Part shown: one piece after another, positions 9,046 through 17,845 of the stretch
Position numbering within the stretch: the first letter of the stretch is position 1
How the letters are laid out: each line of letters starts with the position of its first letter
NCBI RefSeq assembly: GCF_900142665.1
Contig: NZ_FRBR01000001.1
Span: forward strand, 558,001-622,000
Source: Roseovarius pacificus
GTDB lineage: Bacteria; Pseudomonadota; Alphaproteobacteria; Rhodobacterales; Rhodobacteraceae
DNA length: 64,000 nt
Direction of reading: 5' to 3'
The notes under the pieces: generated by a model
Databases searched by the model: none
Told to the model about the DNA's origin: nothing
The model's input: the letters and a program-made list of their open reading frames with translations, nothing else
Made by a program: the position numbers and the translations under genes

Positions 9046-10326
9046 ATGGGCCGACGCCCCCTGCCCCTGCGGCTGTATGCGGCCGCGGCCAACCTGCTGG
9101 CCCCGGTGGCCTATAACCGGGTCAAGGCCAAGCTGCGTGCGCAGGGCATTCCCCCGGCCCGGTTCGGCGAGCGAATGGGCCGGGCCACGCAACCCCGCCC
9201 CGATGGAACGCTGATCTGGTTTCATGCCGCCAGCGTGGGCGAAAGCCTGTCGGTGCTGCGGCTGATCGCCCATATGGCGCAGGCGCATGACGACTGGCAT
9301 TTCCTGATCACCTCGGGGACGGCGACATCGGGCAAGATTCTGGCCGACCGTTTGCCACCGCGTTGCACCCATCAGTTCGCCCCGCTGGACAGCGGCCCGG
9401 CGGTGGGGCGGTTTCTGAATCACTGGCATCCCGATCTGGCGGTGTTCGTCGAAAGCGAGTTCTGGCCGCAGATGCTGAACAAGACCCATGCGACGGGTAT
9501 TCCCATGGCGCTGCTGAATGCGCGCATATCGGACGGCTCGGCGCGGAACTGGAAACGGTTGAGCACCACGGCGCGGCATTTGCTGAGCGTGTTTTCGATG
9601 ATCCATTGTCAGGACAAGCGCACCGAGGGGCATTTGCGCGATATCGGGCTGACCCATGCGCAGGTCGGACAGAACCTGAAATCGCTGTCCGGGCCCCTGC
9701 CCTTTGACGCTGAAACCCTCGATCAGATGCGGCACAGTATCGGCGCGCGCCCGGTCTGGCTGGCCAGTTCCACCCATCCCGGCGAGGACGAGATCGTGCT
9801 GGAGGCGCATCGGCAGTTGCTGGAGACGCATCCCGAGTTGTTGCTGATCCTAGTGCCGCGCCATCCCGAGCGGGCGGGCGACATCGCGGCGCTGATCGGC
9901 AAGGCCGGGCTGCGCCATGCGCAGCGCTCTGCCGGGGCGCTGCCGGGCGCGGGCGATCAGGTGTATCTGGCCGACACGTTGGGCGAAACCGGGCTGTGGT
10001 ATGCGCTGTCGCCCATCACCTGCCTGTGCGGGTCATTCAGCCCTGTGGGTGGGCACAACCCGTATGAGCCCGCCCATGCGGGATCGGCCCTGATCCACGG
10101 GCCGCTTTATGCGAATTTCGCGGATACCTATGGCGAGTTGAACACGGCGCGCGCAAGTACCGAGGTCACGGATGCCGGGGCGCTGGCCGGGGCCGTCGCC
10201 CAATGGCTCGATGATGCGGCGGCGTTGCAGGGTGCGCGGGATCGCGTTTCGGCCTTTGCCGCCGCGCAGGAGGATGCGCTGGACGCGCTGGCTCTGGACC
10301 TTTCCGCGCTGGTCGATCCGGTGTAA
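9046..10326 (+). CDS. waaA: 3-deoxy-D-manno-octulosonic acid (Kdo) transferase
   Basis: A 426-residue GT30 glycosyltransferase that adds Kdo to lipid A precursors at the inner membrane. WFHAASVGES carries the catalytic glutamate, followed by ITSGTATSG, FVESEFWPQ and, in the C-terminal domain, LVPRHPER and the SPVGGHNPYEPA donor-site motif. Length is typical. Only 7 nt separate it from moaA, and 35 nt from a downstream LPS-type glycosyltransferase, so the latter two probably form an LPS core pair. Confidence 0.93.
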   Translation: MGRRPLPLRLYAAAANLLAPVAYNRVKAKLRAQGIPPARFGERMGRATQPRPDGTLIWFHAASVGESLSVLRLIAHMAQAHDDWHFLITSGTATSGKILADRLPPRCTHQFAPLDSGPAVGRFLNHWHPDLAVFVESEFWPQMLNKTHATGIPMALLNARISDGSARNWKRLSTTARHLLSVFSMIHCQDKRTEGHLRDIGLTHAQVGQNLKSLSGPLPFDAETLDQMRHSIGARPVWLASSTHPGEDEIVLEAHRQLLETHPELLLILVPRHPERAGDIAALIGKAGLRHAQRSAGALPGAGDQVYLADTLGETGLWYALSPITCLCGSFSPVGGHNPYEPAHAGSALIHGPLYANFADTYGELNTARASTEVTDAGALAGAVAQWLDDAAALQGARDRVSAFAAAQEDALDALALDLSALVDPV

Positions 10327-10361
10327 GAGCGCGCGAAACCAGTTCAGCCAAGGCCGCCGTC

Positions 10362-11408
10362 ATGCCCAACCCCGCCGACGCCATCGACGTGATCGCCCCG
10401 AATTTCAAATCCCGGATGTCGGGCGTGACCTCGACCGTGTTCCGGCTGGTGCCGATTCAGGCGCGCAGCATGGCGGTGGCGACCTGCGGGCCGAACATTC
10501 CCGAAGACATCCCGCATATCCCGCCCGGCTGCCTGCCGACGATGAGCCGCCGTCGGCGGGTATGGCATGCGCGGCGCAACAACGAAATGCTGGCGGGGAT
10601 CGCGCTCAAGCGCCTGTTGCGCAAGGATCTCAAGCTGATGTTCACCTCGGCGGCGCAGCGCGACCACAAGAAGCTGACCAAGTGGATGATCCGGCAGATG
10701 GACAAGGTGGTGGCGACCTCGGCGCGCTCGGCCTCGTTCCTGGAGGTCGAGGCGCAGGTGATCCATCACGGCATCGACGTGGAGCGGTTCGCCCCCGTGG
10801 CCGACAAGGCGGCGCTGAGGGCCGAACTGGGCCTGCCGCAGGATAAGGTTCTGGTGGGCTGTTTCGGGCGCATCCGCCCGCAGAAGGGCAACGACCTGTT
10901 CACCGACATGATGCTGCGCCTGCTGCCCGAGCGGCCCGATGCGGTGGCGGTGATGATGGGCGGGGTGACCGATCAGTTCCGCGACTTTCACAAGGCGCTG
11001 GTGGACAAGGTCGCGGCGGCGGGGTTGCAGGATCGGTTCCTGTTCCTGCCCGAAGACCCGCATTGGGACGTGTCGCGCTGGTTCAAGGCGCTGGATCTCT
11101 ATATCGCGCCGCAACGCTGGGAAGGATTCGGCCTGACCCCGCTGGAGGCGATGGCCTGCGGCAGTCCGGTGGTGGCAACCCGCGCGGGCGCGTTCGAAGA
11201 ACTGGTGCAGGACGGGCAGACCGGCACGCTGGTCGATATCGAGAACCTGGAGGCGATGACCGCGGCCACCGCGCGGCTGCTGGACGATGCGAACCTGCGC
11301 ACCGAATGGGCCCGCAACGCCCGCGCCCATGCCGAAACCCATTGCCGGATCGAGCAGGAGGCCGAGGCGCTCTGCGCGATTTACCGGGGGTTGCTGGACG
11401 AGGTTTGA
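10362..11408 (+). CDS. LPS core glycosyltransferase, GT4 family (LpcC-like)
   Basis: A 348-residue glycosyltransferase with a GT-B fold. The N-terminal half has IAPNFKSRMSGVTSTVFRLVP, resembling rhizobial LpcC mannosyltransferases that extend the Kdo core. The C-terminal half has VGCFGRIRPQKG, FLPEDPHWDV and the GT4 donor-site stretch RWEGFGLTPLEAMACGSPVV. Immediate linkage to waaA supports a role in LPS core assembly at the cytoplasmic membrane. Sugar donor specificity is inferred from resemblance only. Confidence 0.85.
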   Translation: MPNPADAIDVIAPNFKSRMSGVTSTVFRLVPIQARSMAVATCGPNIPEDIPHIPPGCLPTMSRRRRVWHARRNNEMLAGIALKRLLRKDLKLMFTSAAQRDHKKLTKWMIRQMDKVVATSARSASFLEVEAQVIHHGIDVERFAPVADKAALRAELGLPQDKVLVGCFGRIRPQKGNDLFTDMMLRLLPERPDAVAVMMGGVTDQFRDFHKALVDKVAAAGLQDRFLFLPEDPHWDVSRWFKALDLYIAPQRWEGFGLTPLEAMACGSPVVATRAGAFEELVQDGQTGTLVDIENLEAMTAATARLLDDANLRTEWARNARAHAETHCRIEQEAEALCAIYRGLLDEV

Positions 11409-11417
11409 GGGGGGAAG

Positions 11418-11460
11418 CGCTGTTCCGAGCCCGTTGTGTTTTTCCGGGCGCGAAACAGCG
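11418..11460. terminator. Bidirectional hairpin between convergent genes
   Basis: Outer arms CGCTGTT (11418-11424) and AACAGCG (11454-11460) and inner arms GCCCG (11429-11433) and CGGGC (11445-11449) form an imperfect stem between the glycosyltransferase and the amidohydrolase. The loop is T-rich. No clean U-tract follows, so it is a probable rather than certain terminator. Confidence 0.5.
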
Positions 11461-11474
11461 GCCAAAGACCGCCT

Positions 11475-12638
11475 TCAGCCCAATGGCATGCGCTGTTCCA
11501 CGATTCCGGCCCACCAGCTGCACCCGGCGGGGATCACCGCGTCGTTGAAATTGTAATCGGGGCTGTGGACCATTGCCGTGTCGCCGTTGCCGACAAGGAT
11601 ATAGGCGCCGGGACGTTCTTCGAGCATGAAGGCGAAATCCTCGCCGCCCATGACCAGCGGCGCGTCGGCGCATTGCCCCGAGACCGAGCGCGCCACGTCG
11701 GCGGCGAATTCGGTCTGGGCGTCGTGATTGACCATCACCGGGTAGTTACGCTCGTAGTCCAGCACCGCACGGCCACCGAACCCCGCCGGGATGCTGTCGC
11801 ACAGCGCCTGCATGCGGCTCTGGATCAGGTCGCGCATTTCGGGGCTGAGGCTGCGGGCGGTGCCCAGCAGGTCCACCCGGTCGGGGATCACGTTGAACGC
11901 GTCCGAGCCGGTTTTCATCGCCGTGACCGACACGACGGCCTGTTCGGTCGGGTCGGCGTTGCGGCTGACGATGGATTGCAGGGCCAGCACCAGATGGCTG
12001 GCGATCACCACCGGGTCGATTGTGTCATGGGGTTTGGCGGCATGGCCGCCCTGTCCGGTCACGGTGATCTCGAACTTGTCGGTTGCGGCAAAGAACGGCC
12101 CCGGTCGGATGGCGAAGGTGCCTTCGGGCACGCCGGGCCAGTTGTGCATGCCGTACACTTCCTGAATACCGAAGCGGTCCATCAGCCCGTCGGCGCACAT
12201 CTCGCGACCGCCGCCGCCGCCCTCTTCGGCGGGCTGGAAGATCACCACGCAGGTGCCGTCGAAATTGCGGGTTTCGGCCAGGTATTGCGCCGCGCCCAGC
12301 AACATTGCGGTATGTCCGTCATGGCCGCAGGCATGCATCTTGCCCGGTGTCTGGCTGGCATAGTCGAGCCCGGTGGTTTCATGGATCGGCAGCGCATCCA
12401 TATCGGCGCGCAGCCCCACCACCTTGCCCGAGCCGGTGTTGCGCCCCCTGATCACGCCGACAACCCCGGTGCGGCCAAGGCCGGTGACGACCTCGTCACA
12501 GCCGAAGTCGCGCAGCCTGTCGGCCACCAGCGCCGCCGTGCGATGCGTGTCGAACAGGATTTCGGGATGGGCATGAAGATCGCGCCGCCATTCGGTGATC
12601 TGGTCGTGCAACTCGGCAAAGCGGTTCTTGACGGGCAT
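11475..12638 (-). CDS. M20 family amidohydrolase (hippurate hydrolase-like)
   Basis: A 387-residue metal-dependent amidohydrolase of the M20D group, acting on N-acyl amino acids or similar amides. Metal-binding segments are visible in order: GLRADMDALPI, HACGHDGHTAMLLG, QPAEEGGGG and, near the C-terminus, VMGGEDFAFML. Length fits the family. Typical names are hippurate hydrolase, N-acyl-L-amino-acid amidohydrolase or IAA-amino acid hydrolase; the exact substrate is not determinable. It is monocistronic, divergent from the YeeE/YedE gene. Confidence 0.9.
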   Translation of the reverse strand: MPVKNRFAELHDQITEWRRDLHAHPEILFDTHRTAALVADRLRDFGCDEVVTGLGRTGVVGVIRGRNTGSGKVVGLRADMDALPIHETTGLDYASQTPGKMHACGHDGHTAMLLGAAQYLAETRNFDGTCVVIFQPAEEGGGGGREMCADGLMDRFGIQEVYGMHNWPGVPEGTFAIRPGPFFAATDKFEITVTGQGGHAAKPHDTIDPVVIASHLVLALQSIVSRNADPTEQAVVSVTAMKTGSDAFNVIPDRVDLLGTARSLSPEMRDLIQSRMQALCDSIPAGFGGRAVLDYERNYPVMVNHDAQTEFAADVARSVSGQCADAPLVMGGEDFAFMLEERPGAYILVGNGDTAMVHSPDYNFNDAVIPAGCSWWAGIVEQRMPLG

Positions 12639-12972
12639 CGAAGTATCCTTTCCTGCGGCGCGTGTGGCGTGACGCTACAGCCGGGCAGGATTGGCGTCAA
12701 ACGGCAAGCGGCCGGACCCCGAGCGCAGCGCCATTTACAGGCATCTGAGCGGAACTCGGCGCATCAGAGCAGAAAAGAAAGCCGGTCACGGCGAGGGCGG
12801 ACGGCGTGGATCAATAACCCGCCGCGCCGCCACAGGCGAAACGGATGTTTTGCTCCGCTCCGATGTGAGGTATTTTGTTCCATCCCGCTTAGGTCCGCCC
12901 AATTTATACGGTCTTGATCGAAATCCATTTCCGCTCCATCTGGGAAAAAATTCCGATTTCGGGAGAATCGAT
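12639..12972. other. Intergenic region, divergent promoters
   Basis: 334 bp between the divergent amidohydrolase and YeeE/YedE genes. An open frame runs through it in phase with the YeeE gene but lacks family sequence, so I treat it as non-coding. The right third is AT-richer (TTTATACGG near 12905, a run of A at 12943-12949) and probably holds the YeeE promoter. GGGAGA at 12961-12966 is the ribosome-binding site that sets its start. Confidence 0.5.
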
Positions 12973-14019
12973 ATGTTTGAAACTCTGGGTTTCGAATCCC
13001 TGACCGCATCGCAGGCCGCCGTCTGGTTCGCACTGGGGCTCGGCGTGCTGTTCGGCGCGCTGGCGCAGGTGACCCGTTTCTGCCTGCGTCGCGCCATCGT
13101 GGCTGGTGAGCATCGCCGACAGGCCGCCGGTGTCTGGCTGACCGCGCTGGCCGTGGCCGTTCTGGGCACGCAGTTTGCCGTCGCGCAGGGCTGGATCGGC
13201 TTTGGCGACCATCGGTTCATGGCGGGCGACCTGCCGGTATTGGCCATCGTGGCCGGTGGCGTGATGTTCGGGATCGGCATGGTTCTGACCCGCGGCTGCA
13301 TCTCGCGGCTGACCGTGCTGAGCGGCGCGGGCAACCTGCGCGCCGCGCTGGTTCTGGTCATTTTCGCGATCACCGCACATGCCACCCTCAAGGGCGTTCT
13401 GGCCCCGGTACGCACCGCGCTCGGATCGCAGACCGTGGCGCTGGACAATGCCGCGCTGCCCGGCAATCCGGCGATCTGGGCCGGGCTGATTGCCATAGCG
13501 GCGCTGGCTTATGGGCTGCGCTCGGGCAATCGTGCGGGCATTCTGGCCCTGGCGGCCCTGATCGGGGCGCTGGTGCCTCTGGGCTGGGTCGGCACGGGGT
13601 TCATTCTGTATGACGATTTCGATCCCATCGCGATGCAATCGCTGTCCTTCACCTCTTCTGCGGCGGATGCACTGTTCTATTCCGTCGCCTCGACGGCCGT
13701 GGGCGCGAATTTCGGTGCCGGGCTGATCGGCGGTGTATTGATCGGGGCGCTTGCGGCGGCGCTTCTGAACGGCGGTTTCGCCTGGCAGAGCTTTGACAGC
13801 CCGCGCCAGACCGGGCGCTATATCGCCGGTGCGGTTCTGATGGGGCTCGGCGGCGTTCTGGCGGGGGGCTGCACCGTGGGGGCCGGTCTGGCCGGTGTCC
13901 CGACGCTGTCGCTGGCGGCCATTCTTGCGCTGCTTTCGATTGTCGCGGGCGGTGTGCTCGCCGACAGGCTGTTGCGCGGCGCACCCCGGTCCGCGACACA
14001 GGTTCAGCCCGCCGAATAA
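12973..14019 (+). CDS. YeeE/YedE family transporter (sulfur-compound uptake type)
   Basis: A 348-residue inner-membrane protein with about ten hydrophobic segments in two similar halves. Each half carries the family's glycine-cysteine motif: LTRGCISRL in the first and LAGGCTVGAGL in the second. In characterised YeeE/TsuA proteins such cysteines relay thiosulfate through the membrane, so thiosulfate or a related sulfur species is the likely cargo. The start at MFETLGFESL is set by a GGGAGA site; longer upstream readings are rejected. No sulfur-metabolism gene lies beside it. A strong stem-loop follows the stop codon. Confidence 0.85.
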   Translation: MFETLGFESLTASQAAVWFALGLGVLFGALAQVTRFCLRRAIVAGEHRRQAAGVWLTALAVAVLGTQFAVAQGWIGFGDHRFMAGDLPVLAIVAGGVMFGIGMVLTRGCISRLTVLSGAGNLRAALVLVIFAITAHATLKGVLAPVRTALGSQTVALDNAALPGNPAIWAGLIAIAALAYGLRSGNRAGILALAALIGALVPLGWVGTGFILYDDFDPIAMQSLSFTSSAADALFYSVASTAVGANFGAGLIGGVLIGALAAALLNGGFAWQSFDSPRQTGRYIAGAVLMGLGGVLAGGCTVGAGLAGVPTLSLAAILALLSIVAGGVLADRLLRGAPRSATQVQPAE

Positions 14020-14040
14020 CCGGCACGACGCCAAACGTTC

Positions 14041-14071
14041 AGGCCCCCGTGCAAGTGGTTGCCGGGGGCCT
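14041..14071 (+). terminator. Stem-loop after the YeeE/YedE gene
   Basis: A 9-bp GC-rich stem, AGGCCCCCG (14041-14049) with CGGGGGCCT (14063-14071), lies 21 nt past the stop. There is no T-run, so it is a candidate terminator or transcript-end stabiliser. Confidence 0.55.
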
Positions 14072-14127
14072 TGCGCTGTCCGGCTGTGCGGGTAGGATGC
14101 GCCAGCCACGAAACTGGACGGAACGCG

Positions 14128-14538
14128 ATGCCCGCAACATTCGAATACAAGGTGATCCCTGCCCCGGCAAAGGGGCGCAAAGCGCCCGGCGTCAAAGGGG
14201 CCGAGGCCAGATTCGCCCATACGCTGGAAGCGGCGCTGAACGAAATGGCCGCCGAGGGGTGGGAATACCTGCGCTCGGATATCCTGCCATCGGAAGAACG
14301 GCAGGGGCTGACCTTGTCGCATACGGTGTATCGCAGCGTGCTGGTGTTTCAGCGCGTCTTGCAGGAGGGCGAGCGGCTGAACACCGAGCCTGCGCAGGCC
14401 GAAGAGGCCGTGCCCGACAACGAGGCGGAAACGGACGAACAGGACGGCATTGCGCCCGAAACCGCCAGCGATGCGGCGCAGGGCGATATGGATACGTCCG
14501 ACGAGACCGACGCCGAGGCCCGGCCCGAGCGCCCCTGA
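14128..14538 (+). CDS. DUF4177 domain protein
   Basis: A 136-residue protein. The N-terminal half (MPATFEYKVIPAPAKG, then FAHTLEAALNEMAAEGWEYLRSD and SHTVYRSVLVFQR) fits the small DUF4177 alpha/beta domain. The C-terminal 55 residues are strongly acidic and low in complexity. No catalytic residues are evident and function is unknown. The start chosen is the ATG after GGAACGCG; an upstream in-frame extension lacks family sequence. Confidence 0.7.
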   Translation: MPATFEYKVIPAPAKGRKAPGVKGAEARFAHTLEAALNEMAAEGWEYLRSDILPSEERQGLTLSHTVYRSVLVFQRVLQEGERLNTEPAQAEEAVPDNEAETDEQDGIAPETASDAAQGDMDTSDETDAEARPERP

Positions 14539-14694
14539 CACGGTTCCGTGCGCCGGGCATCCCGGCGGCATGACGCGGATTCGGTTGGGGTCATGGCGGG
14601 TTTGCGCTGATCAACGGGATTTTTTGCACCCTGCCCCCTTCAATTCGCGCGCGTTTAGCATAAACTCTGCGCTCCGAGTCGCAAAGGTAGAGCC

Positions 14695-15318
14695 ATGTCC
14701 AAGACAGATCCCTTCGGTTTCGACATGTCGGTTTCGTCGGCCAAGAAGAAGAATCCGCGTGGTCGGCGCGGCATGTCCGGCGCATCCGAAACGTCAACGC
14801 GCATCTGCGAGAAAGAAGGCTGTCAGGAGCCGGGCAAGTATCGTGCCCCCAAGGCGCCCGACGTGCTGGATGAGTTCCACTGGTTCTGCAAGGAGCATGT
14901 GCGCGAGTACAACCAGCAATGGAACTTCTTCCACGGCACGACCGAGGCCGAGATGAACGCGCAGATGTCCAAGGACAAGGTCTGGGAGCGTGAGACCAAG
15001 GCCTTTGTCGATCCCGAAACGCGGGCCTGGGCGCGGCTTGGCATCGAAGACCCGCATCAGGTGCTGGGCGAGAACGCCACCAAGAATCCGGGCCGCAAGA
15101 AGGCCGGCGGGCGCAAACTGCCGCCGACCGAGCGCCGGGCCGTGGAAATTCTGGAGGTCGAGGACAACTGGACCAAGGCGGATATCCGCAAGAGTTACAA
15201 GAAGCTGATCAAGGTGCTGCACCCGGACATGAACGGCGGCGACCGCAGCCAGGAAGAGCAGTTGCAACAGGTCGTCTGGGCCTGGGACCAGATCAAGGCC
15301 AGCCGGAACTTCAAGTAA
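14695..15318 (+). CDS. DnaJ-domain protein
   Basis: A 207-residue protein with a C-terminal J domain (about residues 145-205): VEILEVEDNWTKADIRKSYKKL is followed by KVLHPDMNGG, which carries the HPD motif that stimulates DnaK. The N-terminal part has a CEKEGCQEPGKYRAP cysteine segment, a tryptophan-rich WFCKEHVREYNQQWNFF region and no G/F or zinc-finger regions of true DnaJ. It is a type III J-protein seen in many alphaproteobacteria; the client is unknown. Confidence 0.88.
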   Translation: MSKTDPFGFDMSVSSAKKKNPRGRRGMSGASETSTRICEKEGCQEPGKYRAPKAPDVLDEFHWFCKEHVREYNQQWNFFHGTTEAEMNAQMSKDKVWERETKAFVDPETRAWARLGIEDPHQVLGENATKNPGRKKAGGRKLPPTERRAVEILEVEDNWTKADIRKSYKKLIKVLHPDMNGGDRSQEEQLQQVVWAWDQIKASRNFK

Positions 15319-15327
15319 AGCCGGCGA

Positions 15328-15349
15328 CAAGGCCGCTCAACCGGCCTTG
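15328..15349. terminator. Bidirectional stem-loop between the DnaJ-domain gene and msrB
   Basis: An 8-bp perfect stem, CAAGGCCG with CGGCCTTG, around a 6-nt loop lies 10 nt past the DnaJ-domain stop codon and 17 nt past the msrB stop codon on the other strand. Confidence 0.6.
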
Positions 15350-15365
15350 CGCGGCGGATGCCGGA

Positions 15366-15842
15366 TCAGGCCGGTTTGAACACCAGGCTGACGCCGTTGA
15401 TACAGTGGCGTTTGCCCGTCGGTTTGGGACCGTCGTTGAACACATGCCCGAGATGACTGCCGCAGCGGCTGCAATGGCATTCGGTGCGCGGGATCACAAG
15501 TTTCCAGTCGCGTTTTGTGGCCACGGCAAAGGCATTGACCGGTTGCCAGAAGCTGGGCCAGCCGGTGCCGCTGTCGAACTTGTGCTTGCTGGAATACAGC
15601 GCCAGATCGCAGCCCCGGCAGTGATAGGTTCCCGGATCGTATTGTTTGTCCAATGGCGAACTGAAGGCCGGTTCGGTGCCCTCGCGGCGCATCACCTCGT
15701 ATTGCCGGTCGGACAGCATCGCCTTCCATTCGGCCTCGGTGCGGGTGATCTCAAAGGTTTCTCCGGCGGCGAGGGCGTATCGTGTCAGGGACAGGCCGGT
15801 TCCCGCCCCGATGACGGTGGCGACAAAGCTGCGGCGGTTCAT
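15366..15842 (-). CDS. msrB: Peptide-methionine (R)-S-oxide reductase, exported form
   Basis: A 158-residue MsrB that reduces methionine-R-sulfoxide. Two CxxC pairs bind structural zinc (CRGC and CSRCG), and GTGWPSFWQP and the catalytic cysteine in KRHCINGVSLVF are present. The N-terminus MNRRSFVATVIGAGTG looks like a twin-arginine or Sec signal, so the enzyme is probably periplasmic, repairing oxidised envelope proteins. The longer frame upstream (23 codons) was rejected because the chosen ATG opens the signal and follows AGGAGCC-type bases. It lies beside a fasciclin protein and an ECF sigma factor pair on the same strand, consistent with an oxidative-stress set. Confidence 0.92.
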   Translation of the reverse strand: MNRRSFVATVIGAGTGLSLTRYALAAGETFEITRTEAEWKAMLSDRQYEVMRREGTEPAFSSPLDKQYDPGTYHCRGCDLALYSSKHKFDSGTGWPSFWQPVNAFAVATKRDWKLVIPRTECHCSRCGSHLGHVFNDGPKPTGKRHCINGVSLVFKPA

Positions 15843-15934
15843 GCGGGGCTCCTTTTTTGCAGGGCTGTGTCTCATGAAAAGTGACGGGTATGGGGCCGTG
15901 GCGCAATGCACGGCCCCACACGATCGGGTGAGAA

Positions 15935-16492
15935 TTACTGCATCGCCGGCAGGATCACCCGGTCGACCACGTGGATGACGCCGTTGGACTGATCGACATC
16001 GGCAATGGTCACGTTGATGGTGCGGCCGCGCTCGTCTTCGAGCATGATCTTGTCCCCCTCATAGGTGGCCTGTAAGGTGCAGTTGCCGAGGGTGGGCACG
16101 GGATGTACGCCGCCATCGTCGTCGATCATCCCCTTGATGGCCATCGACATGGCGTCGGCCCCCACGACGTGGCATTTCAGGATATTGGTCAGTTGCTCCC
16201 TGGCCGCGGGGTCCAGCAATGCCTCGACGGTGCCTTCCTTGAGCATGCCGAACGCGTCGTCGGTGGGGGCGAACACGGTGAACGGCCCTTCCGAGTTCAG
16301 CACATCGACCAGACCGGCGGCCTTGACGGCGGCGACCAGCGTTTCGTGATCGGCCGAGTTCACCGCGTTTTCGACAATGGTCTTGTCCGCATACATCGCG
16401 GCCCCGCCGACCATCGGGTTTTCCGCGGCGGCAAAGCTGGCCGAAAGGCCGAGTGCGGTGGCTGCGGCGGCAAATGTCCTGATCGTAAACAT
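15935..16492 (-). CDS. Secreted fasciclin (FAS1) domain protein
   Basis: A 185-residue protein with a signal peptide (MFTIRTFAAAATALGLSASFAAAE) and one FAS1 domain. The domain shows the H1-type segment GPFTVFAPTDDAF and the H2-type C-terminus NGVIHVVDRVILP. Such single-FAS1 proteins are periplasmic or surface-exposed and linked to adhesion; mechanism is unknown. The gene has an AGGAGG ribosome-binding site directly preceded by a perfect hairpin (16515-16537). It lies downstream of an anti-sigma and ECF sigma gene on the same strand, an arrangement in which FAS1 genes are often the sigma target. Confidence 0.88.
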   Translation of the reverse strand: MFTIRTFAAAATALGLSASFAAAENPMVGGAAMYADKTIVENAVNSADHETLVAAVKAAGLVDVLNSEGPFTVFAPTDDAFGMLKEGTVEALLDPAAREQLTNILKCHVVGADAMSMAIKGMIDDDGGVHPVPTLGNCTLQATYEGDKIMLEDERGRTINVTIADVDQSNGVIHVVDRVILPAMQ

Positions 16493-16514
16493 ATCGAGTT
16501 CCTCCTGTTATGAC

Positions 16515-16537
16515 GTCGCGGCTTCGATCGCCGCGAC
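16515..16537 (-). promoter_or_regulatory. Hairpin in the leader of the fasciclin gene
   Basis: A perfect 8-bp stem, GTCGCGGC with GCCGCGAC around a 7-nt loop, ends 8 nt before the AGGAGG of the fasciclin gene. It could be a terminator for the anti-sigma transcript or a leader structure affecting translation. Confidence 0.5.
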
Positions 16538-16613
16538 AAGGGCGTGACGGGCCTGATTGCCCGCCGACACCCGAAGCCACGCAGACGCCTTCAAAGAGTT
16601 TCAGGACAAGCGA

Positions 16614-17306
16614 TCACAGGTTCGTGATCTCTCCGACGGCCAGAATATCGCCCGTGGCGGTGCCCGTGGGCGACCCGCCCGGCGGTTCGTCGGAGATCGC
16701 CAGCACCGCACCGTCGAGACGCGGACGCAACGCCGTCGGCACAGTCAGATCGGCCTGAGCCTCGGCGGGCAACACACCGAGCGACACCGGCGCGTCCTCT
16801 CCTGCGATCAGCCACAATTCCAGCGCGCGCCCCTCACGCGGGGCGCCACGCTGTCGGTCGATGAACAAACGCCCCTGCCCCGCATCATAGGCGGCGGCAA
16901 CGACGAGGCTGCGGTCCTCGGCAGCGATTTCGGCAACATAGGCGGGGCTGCCCGGCGGCGTCGGGCCACGATCCAGAACCCCTGTACCAAACCCGACCGC
17001 CACGACCACGACCGCCGCCGCCATCGCGCCCATTATCCATGACAGCCAAGTCCTGCCTGTGCTGCGGCCCTTGCCGAACAGCCGTGCCTCGATCTGGCCG
17101 AACACCCGTGGCGGCGGGGCGACCGGTTCGATCCGGTCGGTCAACCTGGCCAGATCTTCGGCCCAATCGGCATAGACCGCGCGCAATACGGGATCGGTGG
17201 CCAGACGCGCCTCGAACGCCGCCGCCTCATCCGGCGGCAGCAATCCCAGGGCGTATTCCCCGGCCAGGGCCTTGTCGGCCTCGCGATCTGGTGTCTCATC
17301 GCTCAT
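16614..17306 (-). CDS. Anti-sigma factor, RskA/ChrR-associated type
   Basis: A 230-residue membrane anti-sigma factor. The cytoplasmic N-terminus (about residues 1-85) has the ALAGEYALGLLPPDEAAAFE segment typical of RskA-like anti-sigma domains. One transmembrane helix follows (WLSWIMGAMAAAVVVVAVGF), then a periplasmic RskA C-terminal domain with LELWLIAGEDAPVSLGVLP. It should hold the adjacent ECF sigma factor inactive until an envelope signal. The start overlaps the sigma stop codon as ATGA, which decides the start over a version 15 residues longer. Confidence 0.88.
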   Translation of the reverse strand: MSDETPDREADKALAGEYALGLLPPDEAAAFEARLATDPVLRAVYADWAEDLARLTDRIEPVAPPPRVFGQIEARLFGKGRSTGRTWLSWIMGAMAAAVVVVAVGFGTGVLDRGPTPPGSPAYVAEIAAEDRSLVVAAAYDAGQGRLFIDRQRGAPREGRALELWLIAGEDAPVSLGVLPAEAQADLTVPTALRPRLDGAVLAISDEPPGGSPTGTATGDILAVGEITNL

Positions 17307-17845
17307 CGCGACAGGCACTCCCTCAGTTTCAGCAGGCTGCGGCGCAGCCATGTCCGCATCGTATTGAGCGGCACATCGAAGCGGCTGGCAAGCTCTGCAT
17401 AGGTCTCGCCGTCCAGATATGCACGGCGCACGGCCTCGGCATGACCTTCGTCCAGTTCATCCATACAATCCGAGAGGCGCGCGTTTTCGGATGCGGCAAT
17501 CGCGCGCTGTTCCGGCCCCGGCCCGCTGTCGGATTCGGAGTCGATGGCCGACATATCCGCCGGGATCGCCACACGCCGCCGCTTGCGGTCCACGGCGGCG
17601 TTGCGGGCAATGGTGATCAGCCATGTCATGGGGCTGAGCCCGTTGACCCGATAGCGCCCGGCATGCCGCCAAATGCGCATGTAAACCTCTTGCAGCACCT
17701 CTTCGGCTTCGGCCCTGTTGTCCAAGACACGCAGGATAACGCCAAAAAGTTTCGCAGATGTGGCCGAATACAGCGCGGAAAACGACGCACGGTCCCCCAA
17801 TGCGATCTGCCCCAGCCAGTTTTCAATATCGTCACGCGTAGCCAA
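17303..17845 (-). CDS. ECF RNA polymerase sigma factor (SigK/RpoE type)
   Basis: A 180-residue sigma-70 family group 4 factor. Region 2 spans ALYSATSAKLFGVILRVL, AEEVLQEVYMRIWRHAGRYR and SPMTWLITIARNAAVDRKRR. Region 4 is LDGETYAELASRFDVPLNTMRTWLRRSLLKLRECL. It is coupled by a 4-nt overlap to its anti-sigma factor. Targets probably include its own operon and the fasciclin gene, by family precedent; I could not pick out a clear ECF promoter. Divergent from cobS. Confidence 0.92.
   Translation of the reverse strand: MATRDDIENWLGQIALGDRASFSALYSATSAKLFGVILRVLDNRAEAEEVLQEVYMRIWRHAGRYRVNGLSPMTWLITIARNAAVDRKRRRVAIPADMSAIDSESDSGPGPEQRAIAASENARLSDCMDELDEGHAEAVRRAYLDGETYAELASRFDVPLNTMRTWLRRSLLKLRECLSR

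Noticed and set aside
12904..14571. Long open frame (555 codons) on the minus strand opposite the YeeE/YedE gene
   Set aside because: Its sequence is low-complexity Arg/Gln/His/Pro typical of the shadow frame of a high-GC gene, while the plus strand has clear membrane-protein motifs.
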